Positions 7,624 to 15,563 of a DNA stretch of 64,000 bases are shown here, piece by piece. Source of the DNA: JAXGXJ01 sp040772905 (lineage in GTDB: Bacteria > Actinomycetota > Thermoleophilia > RBG-16-64-13); contig JAXGXJ010000004.1 of NCBI GenBank assembly GCA_040772905.1, positions 1 to 64,000 on the forward strand. Reading direction: 5' to 3'. A model generated the notes under the pieces. The model was given only the letters and a program-made list of their open reading frames with translations, was not told the origin of the DNA and did not search any database. The translations under genes were made by a program, and so were the position numbers. Positions within the stretch are counted from its first letter, which is position 1. Each line of letters opens with the position of its first letter.

Positions 7624-9084
7624 TCAGCGCTCGAGCGAGACGCAGGCCCCCTGCTCGTAGCGGAACTTGGACAGGCGCAGACTCTCGGGCACCTCACAGG
7701 GATAGTCACCACTGAAGCAGGCGGCACAGAAGCAGTCCTCTCCACAGTCGGCACCAGTGGCGCGCAGCAGCCCTTCCAGGGAGAGGTAAGCCACCGAGGT
7801 GGCACCCAGTTCGCGACTGATCTGTTCCACGCTCTTACCGAAGGCGATGAACTCGTCCTGATCGGCCATATCGATGCCGTAGAAACAGGGGTAGATGATG
7901 GGCGGCGAGCTGACGCGCAGGTGCACCTCCTTGGCTCCAGCGTCGAACAGCACGCGCACCAGAGCCCGGGTGGTGTTGCCGCGCACGATGGAGTCGTCCA
8001 CCACCACCAGGCGCTTGCCCTTGATGGCAGACGCCAGCGGGTTGAACTTCATGCGGATGCCCAGCTTGCGCACCTGGTCGTCGGGATTGATGAAAGTCCG
8101 CCCGATATAGCGGTTCTTGATGAGCGCCTCGCCGTAGGTGATGCCACTCGCCGCCGCGTACCCGATGGCGGCCGAGTTGCCCGTGTCGGGGACGGGGATG
8201 ACCAGGTCACCGTCCACCGGCGATTCGCGGGCCAACTCCTCGCCCATGCGGCTCCGCGCCGCGTACAGGGTCTGTCCTTTCATCACCGAGTCGGGGCGGG
8301 CGAAGTAGATGAACTCGAAGATGCACAGCGATTCCCGTTCGCGACTGATCACCTGCTCGATGTGATAGCCCTGTTCATCGATGCAGCAGATCTCCCCCGG
8401 CTCGATCTCGCGCACCAGCCGCGCCCCGATGATGTCCAGCCCCGAGGTCTCGCTGGCCAGGCAGTAGCGCCCGTCGAGCTGCCCCAGCACCAGTGGGCGG
8501 ATGCCGAAGGGGTCGCGGAACCCGATGACCTCGTCCTTGGTGAGAAGGACGGCACTGAAGGCGCCACGCAGCCGCGGGATGATGTCGCGCAACGCTTCGC
8601 GGATGTCGCGCGAGGGATGTTCGGCCAAGAGCGCAGCGATGACCTCGGTGTCGGAGGTGCTGGCGAACACCTGCCCGCTGCGCAGCAGGTCGGCGCGCAG
8701 TTGGTCGGTGTTCACCAGGTTGCCGTTGTGAGCCAGGGCGATGAAGGAGCCGTTCCGCGTGCGCGCGAACGGCTGAGCATTCCGCATCTCGTTGGCGCCG
8801 GTGGTGGAGTAACGGACGTGCCCGATGGCGAGCGACCCGGGCAGGCTCTGCAGGGTCTGCTCGGAGAACACCTGCGACACCAGACCGATGTCCTTGTGCA
8901 CAATGAGGCGCGAACCGTCAGTTACGGCGATGCCGGCCGACTCCTGGCCACGATGTTGCAGCGCGAACAGAGAGAAGAAGGTGAGTCGGGCGACGTCCAT
9001 GCCGGGAGCGTATATGCCGAAGACCCCGCACTCCTCGCGGGGAGAGTCATCGGCGCGGAGGTCGTACCGGGGGTCCTGCATCAT
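7624..9084 (-). CDS. purF: Amidophosphoribosyltransferase, [4Fe-4S] type with propeptide
   Basis: First committed step of purine synthesis, converting PRPP and glutamine to phosphoribosylamine. The nucleophilic Cys of the Ntn glutaminase domain is in EECGVFGIY. With the start chosen here, an 18-residue propeptide would be removed before it. The PRPP loop is VVVDDSIVRGNTTRAL. Four Cys positions typical of the B. subtilis-type iron-sulfur enzyme are visible (GEICC, YPCFYG, CGEDCFCAAC). The ATG at 9084 forms an ATGA overlap with the upstream zinc-ribbon gene and follows AGGAG; a second ATG is at 9081. Confidence 0.95.
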   Translation of the reverse strand: MMQDPRYDLRADDSPREECGVFGIYAPGMDVARLTFFSLFALQHRGQESAGIAVTDGSRLIVHKDIGLVSQVFSEQTLQSLPGSLAIGHVRYSTTGANEMRNAQPFARTRNGSFIALAHNGNLVNTDQLRADLLRSGQVFASTSDTEVIAALLAEHPSRDIREALRDIIPRLRGAFSAVLLTKDEVIGFRDPFGIRPLVLGQLDGRYCLASETSGLDIIGARLVREIEPGEICCIDEQGYHIEQVISRERESLCIFEFIYFARPDSVMKGQTLYAARSRMGEELARESPVDGDLVIPVPDTGNSAAIGYAAASGITYGEALIKNRYIGRTFINPDDQVRKLGIRMKFNPLASAIKGKRLVVVDDSIVRGNTTRALVRVLFDAGAKEVHLRVSSPPIIYPCFYGIDMADQDEFIAFGKSVEQISRELGATSVAYLSLEGLLRATGADCGEDCFCAACFSGDYPCEVPESLRLSKFRYEQGACVSLER

Positions 9085-9293
9085 TCTCCTGGGTCGTCCG
9101 GGATGTTGTCGCCGTCCTGGCCCGCTCCACCTGGAGCAGCCTCGGAGGCAGCTTCGCAATCGGGCCCGCAGCCCGGGATCTCACGCCAATCGAGTTGGCT
9201 CTGGCACACGCGACAGAGACAGGTGTCGGGCAGATATCCCTTTATGAAGGAGTCGCGCGCGCCACAACGCGGGCAGACTATCTGGGCGGTCAC
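9081..9293 (-). CDS. Small zinc-ribbon protein, translationally coupled to purF
   Basis: A 70-residue protein with two CxxC knuckles, CPRCG and CRVC, about 19 residues apart, then CGPDC and an acidic Gly/Asp-rich tail. This pattern suggests one structural zinc ribbon. The GTG start at 9293 has GGAGG about 7 nt upstream. Its TGA overlaps the purF ATG, so the two are probably translated together. No family or partner is recognised. Its position between purB and purF hints at a link to purine synthesis or to metallation of PurF, but that is inference only. Confidence 0.7.
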   Translation of the reverse strand: MTAQIVCPRCGARDSFIKGYLPDTCLCRVCQSQLDWREIPGCGPDCEAASEAAPGGAGQDGDNIPDDPGE

Positions 9294-9410
9294 GTCATCT
9301 CCTCCCCGGCCGGCGCCGGAGCCTGGGCCGGCCTCGGGCGCCACGTCGACCGTGTACTTCCAGCCATGATTCTACCAGCCTGCCGCGGTCTCTCCGCCCC
9401 GTCGTGCGCT

Positions 9411-10712
9411 CTACCACTCCAGAGCCGCCACCCGCTCGAAGATGACGGCCATGTTGCGCAGATGATGGGCCGGATCGAACAACTCGGCCATCGTCTCCGG
9501 CGAAAGGAGACCGGTGACCTCAGGGTCGGCCTCCAGCAGGTCGCGGAACTGCGTCTTCTGCTCCCACGCCCGCATGGCGCTCTTCTGCACCACGCGGTAG
9601 GCATCGTCGCGCAGCATGCCCGCCTCCACCAGGGCCAGCAGCACGCGCTGGCTGAACACCAGCCCGTAGCTGCGCTCCAGGTTGGCGGCCATGTTCTCCG
9701 GGTACACGTTGAGCTTGTCCACCAGCCAACAGGCCCGTTTGAGCATGTAGTGCAACAGGATGGTGCTGTCGGGCAGGATGATGCGTTCAGCGCTGGAGTG
9801 GCTGATATCGCGCTCGTGCCACAGCGCGATGTTCTCGAAGGCCGTGATCATGTTGCCGCGGATGATGCGGGCTTGGCCGCAGAGACGCTCGGAGATGATG
9901 GGGTTGCGCTTGTGCGGCATGGCCGAGGAGCCCTTCTGCCCGGGAGCGAAGTATTCCTCGGCCTCCAGCACCTCGGTGCGCTGATAGTGCCGTATCTGCA
10001 GGGCGATCTTCTCGATGGTGCTCGCCAACAAGGCCAGCGCGGCCATGAACTCGGCGTGCCGGTCGCGCTGCACGATCTGGGTGGATATCGGCGCTACGCC
10101 CAAGCCCAGGATGGACATGGTGATGCGCTCCACCTCGGGATCGACGTTGGCGTAGCTGCCCACGGCGCCGGAGATCTTGCCCACGGCCACCTGCTCGACA
10201 GCCCGCTGCAGCCGCTGCAGGCCGCGTTGCACCTCGAAGGCCCACAACCCCAGTACCATGCCGAAGGTGATGGGCTCGGCATGCACCCCGTGGGTGCGGC
10301 CGATCATCACCGTGTCGCGATGCTCCAGGGCGCGGCGCTGCAGGATGCGCCCCAGCCGCTTGGTCTCTTCCTCCAGCAACGTCCCGGCGGAACGGAGTTG
10401 CAGAGCCAACCCTGTGTCGAGCACGTCGGAGGAGGTGAGACCGTAGTGGATATACTTGGAGGCCCCACCCACGTTCTCGGCCACGCAACTGACGAAAGCG
10501 ATGACGTCGTGCTGGGTGACCGCCTCGATCTCGTTCACGCGGTCGACGTCGAAACCGGCCTTCTGTTTGATCTCGAGCATGGCGTCCTGCGGGATGCGTC
10601 CCAGAGTGGTCCAGGCTTCGCACACCGCCATCTCCACTTCCAGCCAGGCATGCATGCGGGCGTCGTCGGTCCACAACGCCGCCATCTCGGGGGTGGAGTA
10701 GCGCTGGATCAT
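9411..10712 (-). CDS. purB: Adenylosuccinate lyase
   Basis: It cleaves SAICAR and adenylosuccinate, releasing fumarate, so it acts twice in purine synthesis. The fumarase-superfamily signature GSSAMPHKRNPI is present, along with GLTSSDVLDT and IGRTHGVHAEP carrying catalytic His residues. Length (433 residues) fits the shorter bacterial class. The ATG overlaps the purE stop (ATGA). It lies in the block purA-purD-purE-purB-zinc ribbon-purF. Confidence 0.96.
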   Translation of the reverse strand: MIQRYSTPEMAALWTDDARMHAWLEVEMAVCEAWTTLGRIPQDAMLEIKQKAGFDVDRVNEIEAVTQHDVIAFVSCVAENVGGASKYIHYGLTSSDVLDTGLALQLRSAGTLLEEETKRLGRILQRRALEHRDTVMIGRTHGVHAEPITFGMVLGLWAFEVQRGLQRLQRAVEQVAVGKISGAVGSYANVDPEVERITMSILGLGVAPISTQIVQRDRHAEFMAALALLASTIEKIALQIRHYQRTEVLEAEEYFAPGQKGSSAMPHKRNPIISERLCGQARIIRGNMITAFENIALWHERDISHSSAERIILPDSTILLHYMLKRACWLVDKLNVYPENMAANLERSYGLVFSQRVLLALVEAGMLRDDAYRVVQKSAMRAWEQKTQFRDLLEADPEVTGLLSPETMAELFDPAHHLRNMAVIFERVAALEW

Positions 10713-11188
10713 CGCGAGCCCCCCGCGTCGCCGGAGCCGCCGGGAGCCGCGGACGCGGCCCCGGCCGGGCCGGTCAGACCGGCCACCCGCAGGATCTTCG
10801 CGGCCAGTATTCCGGCGTTGCGGGCCCCGTTGATAGCCACGGTGGCCACGGGCACGCCGGCCGGCATCTGCACCATGGAGAGCAGCGAATCCAGGCCGCC
10901 CAAATCGGAGGTGCGGATGGGCACCCCGATGACGGGCAGGTCGGTCATGGCCGCCACGACACCGGGCAAGGCGGCGGCTTTCCCCGCCCCGGCGATGATG
11001 ACCTTCAGACCGCGCGCTTCGGCGCTGAGCGCGTACTCGCGCACCGCCTCCGGGTCACGGTGAGCGGAAAGGACGTTGACCTCGAAGGCGATGCCTCTCT
11101 CCTCCAGTTCCTTGCCGGCCGCATCCATCACTTCTCCATCGGACTGCGACCCCATGAGGATCCCCACCAGCGGCTGCTCGGCCATCAT
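10709..11188 (-). CDS. purE: N5-carboxyaminoimidazole ribonucleotide mutase (class I PurE)
   Basis: It moves the carboxyl group of N5-CAIR to give CAIR. Class I PurE features are GILMGSQSDGEVM, VLSAHRDPE with the catalytic His, and IAGAGKAAALPGVVAA. After the core (~145 residues) there is a short Ala/Gly-rich tail. No purK was seen in the window. Two consecutive ATG codons begin the gene; the first is used here. Confidence 0.95.
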   Translation of the reverse strand: MMAEQPLVGILMGSQSDGEVMDAAGKELEERGIAFEVNVLSAHRDPEAVREYALSAEARGLKVIIAGAGKAAALPGVVAAMTDLPVIGVPIRTSDLGGLDSLLSMVQMPAGVPVATVAINGARNAGILAAKILRVAGLTGPAGAASAAPGGSGDAGGSR

Positions 11189-11206
11189 GCGTCCTTTCTC
11201 CCGTCC

Positions 11207-12529
11207 CTAATTGTCTCCATCCCCGTTCCGAGACCCGGCTTCCCATTCTTCAGCCCGCAGGCCGATGTCGGAACGATGCTGAGCTCCTGGGAAGCTGATG
11301 GTCGCCACCGCCTCGTACGCGCGCGCACGGGCATCAGCGAAGCTGTCGCCCAGACCTGTGACGGTGAGGACTCTGCCCCCATCGGTGACCATGGTGTTGC
11401 CGACCGATTTCGTGGCGGCATGGAACACTTCCACACCATCCAGCGCCCGCACACGGCCAAGGCCGCTGATGACGTCACCCTTCGAACTCGACATGGGATA
11501 CCCGCGCGAAGCAAGCACCACGCCCACCGCAGGACCGGGAGCCCACTCCACGACGTCCGGCAGCGGTTCTCCGTTGGCCGCAGCCCACAGCGACTCGAAC
11601 AGATCGGAGCGCAGACGCGGGAGCAGTGCTTGGGTCTCCGGATCCCCGAAGCGACAGTTGAACTCCAACACCATGGGGCCCTCCGGCGTCAGCATGAGCC
11701 CGGCGTAGAGGACGCCGCGATAGTCGATGCCGCGGCGGCGCATCTCCGCCACCGTGGGACCTACGACGATGTCGACCAGGTGCGCATACAGCTCGTCGTC
11801 CACTGCAGGCACGGGCGAGTACGATCCCATGCCGCCTGTGTTGGGGCCTTGGTCGCCGTCGAGCGCCCGTTTGTAATCCTGCGCCGGCGCCAGGGGCAGT
11901 ATGTGTTCACCACTCACGATAGAGAGCAGCGAGACCTCCTCGCCCTGCAGGAACTCCTCAACCAGCACCGTCTGCGCCGCTGCACCGAACCGACGCTCCA
12001 CGAAGCACTCGGCCAGAGCAGCCTCCGACTCCTCCAGCGTCCGGGCGATCATCACGCCCTTGCCGGCCGCCAGGCCGTCGGCCTTGATGACCACGGGGGG
12101 CTCGTACTTCTTCACGAACGCGAGTGCGCTCTCGAAGTCGGTGAAGGCGGCGGCGTGCGCCGTGGGGACCCCGGCCGCCTCCATCACCTGCTTGGCGAAG
12201 GCTTTGGACCCTTCGATCCGGGCGCCGTCGGCTCCGGGACCGAACACCGCGAAGCCGCGCATGCGCAACTGGTCGGCCAGACCGTCGACCAGGGGAGCCT
12301 CGGGCCCGACCACGGTCAGGTCGATCTTCTCCCGCTCCACCAGGGCCAACAGACTGGGGATGTCGTTCGCCTGTACCGCCACCACCTCGGCGTCTCCCGC
12401 GATGCCCGCATTGCCGGGGGCGCACAACAGACGCTTCACCTGGGGGCTCCGGCGCAGACTGCGCACGAGGGCGTGCTCACGCGCCCCGCCGCCGACGACC
12501 AGCACGCTGTACTGCCGGTCAGCCATCAT
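11207..12529 (-). CDS. purD: Phosphoribosylamine-glycine ligase (GAR synthetase)
   Basis: ATP-grasp ligase joining phosphoribosylamine and glycine. VLVVGGGAREHALVRSL is the N-terminal signature, PPVVIKADGLAAGKGVMIA the ATP-grasp segment, and FNCRFGDPETQ the metal-binding C-terminal motif of PurD. At 440 residues it is full length. It lies 18 nt upstream of purE and 7 nt downstream of purA on the same strand. Confidence 0.96.
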   Translation of the reverse strand: MMADRQYSVLVVGGGAREHALVRSLRRSPQVKRLLCAPGNAGIAGDAEVVAVQANDIPSLLALVEREKIDLTVVGPEAPLVDGLADQLRMRGFAVFGPGADGARIEGSKAFAKQVMEAAGVPTAHAAAFTDFESALAFVKKYEPPVVIKADGLAAGKGVMIARTLEESEAALAECFVERRFGAAAQTVLVEEFLQGEEVSLLSIVSGEHILPLAPAQDYKRALDGDQGPNTGGMGSYSPVPAVDDELYAHLVDIVVGPTVAEMRRRGIDYRGVLYAGLMLTPEGPMVLEFNCRFGDPETQALLPRLRSDLFESLWAAANGEPLPDVVEWAPGPAVGVVLASRGYPMSSSKGDVISGLGRVRALDGVEVFHAATKSVGNTMVTDGGRVLTVTGLGDSFADARARAYEAVATISFPGAQHRSDIGLRAEEWEAGSRNGDGDN

Positions 12530-12536
12530 GTCTCCC

Positions 12537-13862
12537 TCAGTTCCTCTGCTGTTGTTGCTGCTGATGCTGCTGGGTGATGCTGGGATGAGGCACCTTGATG
12601 TGCTGCTCGCGACGGGGACCGACCGAGATGAGCGCGATGGGCACGTGCACGCGGCGCACGATGAAGTTTAGGTAGTCGATGGCCGGTTGGGGCAGATCCT
12701 GCGCCCGGCGCACCCCGGAGATGTCGGTCTTCCAGCCCGGCAATTCCTCGTAGATGGGCTCCACCTCGGAGAACTTCGCCTGATACGCGGGCAACTCGCC
12801 TGTCTCCTTGCCGTCGACGCGATAACCCGTGCAGACCTTGATGGTATCCAGCGAGTTGAGCACGTCCAGTTTTGTGATGCACAGACCCGTGAGTCCATTG
12901 ACGCGGGCCGCGTACTTGAGCGCCACCAGGTCGAGCCAGCCGCAACGGCGCTGCCGGCCCGTGGTGGTGCCGAACTCGTGACCGATCTCACACAACTGTG
13001 CGCCGATCTCGTCGTGCAGTTCGGTGGGGAACGGCCCCTCTCCCACCCGGGTCACGTAGGCCTTGGTGACGCCCCACACGTCGGCCAACTCCATGGGGCC
13101 GATGCCGCTGCCCACGCAGGCGTAGCCGGCCACCGGGTTGGAGGAGGTGACGAAAGGATAGGTGCCGTGGTCGAGATCGAGCATGGTGCCCTGGGCTCCC
13201 TCCAACAGCACGGCCTTGTTGGCCCGAAGCGCGTCCCAGATGAGCAGAGAGGTGTCGTCCAGATGACCCTTGAGCGACAGCGCGGCCTCGATGTAGCGTT
13301 CACAATCGGCGTCCAAGCTGCTGACGTCCTGGTCGTAAGCCTTGGCCATCATCTCCGCTTTGGCCTGCATGGCCGCGCCCACCCGCTCGCGGAAATCCTT
13401 CTCGTCCACCAGGTGCTGCATGCGCACACCCATACGAGCAGCCTTGTCGGCGTAACAGGGACCGATGCCCCGGCCCGTGGTGCCGATCTTGCCCTTGCCC
13501 AACCTGGTCTCCTGCACATGGTCGAGCATGATGTGGTAGGGCATGATGAGATGCGCCCCCGGCGAGACCTTGAGATTGGCGGTGGACACACCGCGGGCCT
13601 CCAGATCGTCCAGTTCCTGACGCAGCACCGTGGGATCGATCACCACGCCGTTGCCGATGATGGCCGTCACCTGCGGGTTGAATATGCCGGAAGGGACGAG
13701 ATGAAGAGCGAACTTGCCGCGCTCGTTCTCGACTGTGTGACCTGCGTTGTTGCCGCCCTGATAGCGAACGACCATGTCGGCCTGCTCGCACAGCAGATCG
13801 ACGACTTTGCCTTTGCCTTCGTCGCCCCACTGGGCGCCCAAAACGACGAGAACCGGCACCAT
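12537..13862 (-). CDS. purA: Adenylosuccinate synthetase
   Basis: GTP-dependent ligation of IMP and aspartate, the first step towards AMP. The N-terminal P-loop-like GAQWGDEGKGKVVDLL and NNAGHTV are diagnostic, as is TTGRQRRCGWLDL near residue 300. GGGAGGC directly precedes the ATG. After the usual C terminus (ISVGPRREQHI) the protein continues with about 20 residues ending in a Gln-rich run (QQHQQQQQQRN) encoded by a CAG/CAA repeat. The tail is unusual for PurA and could vary between strains. Confidence 0.96.
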   Translation of the reverse strand: MVPVLVVLGAQWGDEGKGKVVDLLCEQADMVVRYQGGNNAGHTVENERGKFALHLVPSGIFNPQVTAIIGNGVVIDPTVLRQELDDLEARGVSTANLKVSPGAHLIMPYHIMLDHVQETRLGKGKIGTTGRGIGPCYADKAARMGVRMQHLVDEKDFRERVGAAMQAKAEMMAKAYDQDVSSLDADCERYIEAALSLKGHLDDTSLLIWDALRANKAVLLEGAQGTMLDLDHGTYPFVTSSNPVAGYACVGSGIGPMELADVWGVTKAYVTRVGEGPFPTELHDEIGAQLCEIGHEFGTTTGRQRRCGWLDLVALKYAARVNGLTGLCITKLDVLNSLDTIKVCTGYRVDGKETGELPAYQAKFSEVEPIYEELPGWKTDISGVRRAQDLPQPAIDYLNFIVRRVHVPIALISVGPRREQHIKVPHPSITQQHQQQQQQRN

Positions 13863-14014
13863 GCCTCCCGATGATTCGGTGACGTGACAATGAACATGGC
13901 GGCACTCGCCACCCGGCGCCCCATCCGCAGACGGCCCGAGGCGCCGAAGACAGTTTACACCAGGCCCGCGACGCTCCGAGCCGAAGGGCCGGCGGCACGC
14001 GCGGGCGAAGCGGA

Positions 14015-15537
14015 TCAGCCAGCAGCGCCGGCCAGCCGTCCGGCCACGGCCTGAGCGACCACCAGCCCCGACGCCGACGCCTGCACCAGCCCTCGGGTGA
14101 CCCCAGCTCCGTCGCCGATGGCGAACAGACCGGCCACCGGCGTCTCCAGCGTGGCGTCGAGAGCCAGGCGCGAGGAGTAGAACTTCACCTCCACGCCGTA
14201 CAGCAGCGTGTCGCGGCCTCCGATACCGGGAAGCAGGGCGTCAAGCGCGTCGAGCATGTCGAGGAGGTCGCGCAGGTGGCGGTAAGGCAGGGCGAAGCTG
14301 AGATCACCCGGAGTGGCGGCGCGCAGTGTCGGTTGCACCACACTGCGCGCCAACCTCGCCGCAGTGGTGCGTCGCCCGGCGCGCAGATCGCCCAGCCGCT
14401 GCACCAGGATGTCCTTCCCCAGCATGTTGGCCAAGCGGGCGATGTGCTTGCCGTAGGCGATGGGCTCATCGAAGGGCTCGGTGAAGCGGGTGGAGACGAG
14501 CAGAGCGAAATTGGTGTTCTCCGTACGGTGTTCGGCACCGGCGTAACTGTGACCGTTCACCGTCACTGCGTCTCCCCAGCATTCGGTACACACCGCCCCG
14601 TGCGGGTTCATACAGAAGGTTCGCACCTGGTCTTCGAAATGCCGCGACGTGAAGAGGAGTTTGGGCTCGTAGAGTTCATCGGTGATGGGATCGGTGGCCG
14701 ACGCAGGCACCTCCACCCGCACCCCGATGTCCACCGCGTTGCTCACCAAAGGATACCCAACCGCACCGCCTCCCGGGTGAGCCACTCCGACCCCTGCCGC
14801 CCCGGCGCCGCGATCACGGCCGCAGCCCGGTAGATATGCCCAGCCGCAGTGCGCACGCCGGTCACCCTGGCGCCTCGCGCACCCGCGGCCCGCGCGCCCG
14901 TGGCGCCCGCCTTCGCCGTGCCGGCCTCGGGCTGCCCGGTCCAGGCCCCCGGCCCCGCGGTGTCCGGCGCGGTGAGGTCCGGCTCGGTGAGGAGTTCCAC
15001 CGCCTCAGTGTCGGTACGAACCTCTACCTTACCCTCAAGGTGAGCTCTCATGGCGGTCAGCACCGCAGCCGCGTTCTCGGTGCCCATGTGACGCACCGGC
15101 GACCGCACCAGACGCAGCCCGTGCCGCGCAGCCAGGTCTCCCCAGCGGTCGAGCTTGCCCGCATCATCGCCATAGAGCCGGTGGGGAGCGCCGAACTCCA
15201 CGTAGATGTCATCAACCCGGCGGATGAGCGACCGCAGAGCCTCCTCCCCCAGATACTCGCCCAGCCAGCCTCCCACTTCGGTACCCAGCGTGAGTTTTCC
15301 GTCGGAGAACGCGCCCGCCCCGCCCCAGCCGGTGGTGATGTCGCAGGTGGGACAGTGCGCGCACGACCCCGAGTCCCGCGCCGGGCAGCGGCGGGCGGAG
15401 ATATCCGCGCCCTGCTCGAGCAACAGCACGCGCAGCCGGCCCTGCCGAGCGAACTCCAAGGCGGCGAAGATGCCGGCCGGCCCGCCGCCGACGATGATGG
15501 CGTCGTACTCATCAGACGGTTGCGCGACACCCGGCAC
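14015..15537 (-). pseudogene. NAD(P)/FAD-dependent oxidoreductase (COG2509-like), interrupted by a frameshift
   Basis: Two overlapping reading frames together give one ~500-residue flavoprotein. The first (15537 to 14743) has the FAD-binding DAIIVGGGPAGIFAALEF and a Cys-rich CAHCPTCDITTGWGGAGAFS typical of this dehydrogenase family, and ends at LGILW-stop. The second (open to 14015) continues with LVSNAVDIGVRVEVP and ends with the second FAD motif GLFAIGDGAGVTRG. The switch lies at about 14743-14755, where GGTATCC is followed by TTTGGTG: a single missing base explains it. A Gly/Ala/Thr-rich insertion lies near residues 195-235 of the first part. It is either a recent pseudogene or a sequencing/assembly indel. 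Confidence 0.8.
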
Positions 15538-15563
15538 GAGACCCCTCCCCCGTATCGCCGCCG

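Noticed and set aside
9195..11063. A 622-residue plus-strand ORF opposite purB and purE
   Set aside because: Antisense shadow caused by high third-position G+C; no domain or ribosome site.
14743..14785. Reading the TGA that ends the first FAD-protein frame as selenocysteine
   Set aside because: The sequence after that TGA in the same frame does not continue the protein. The homology resumes in the -1 frame, so it is an indel and not recoding.
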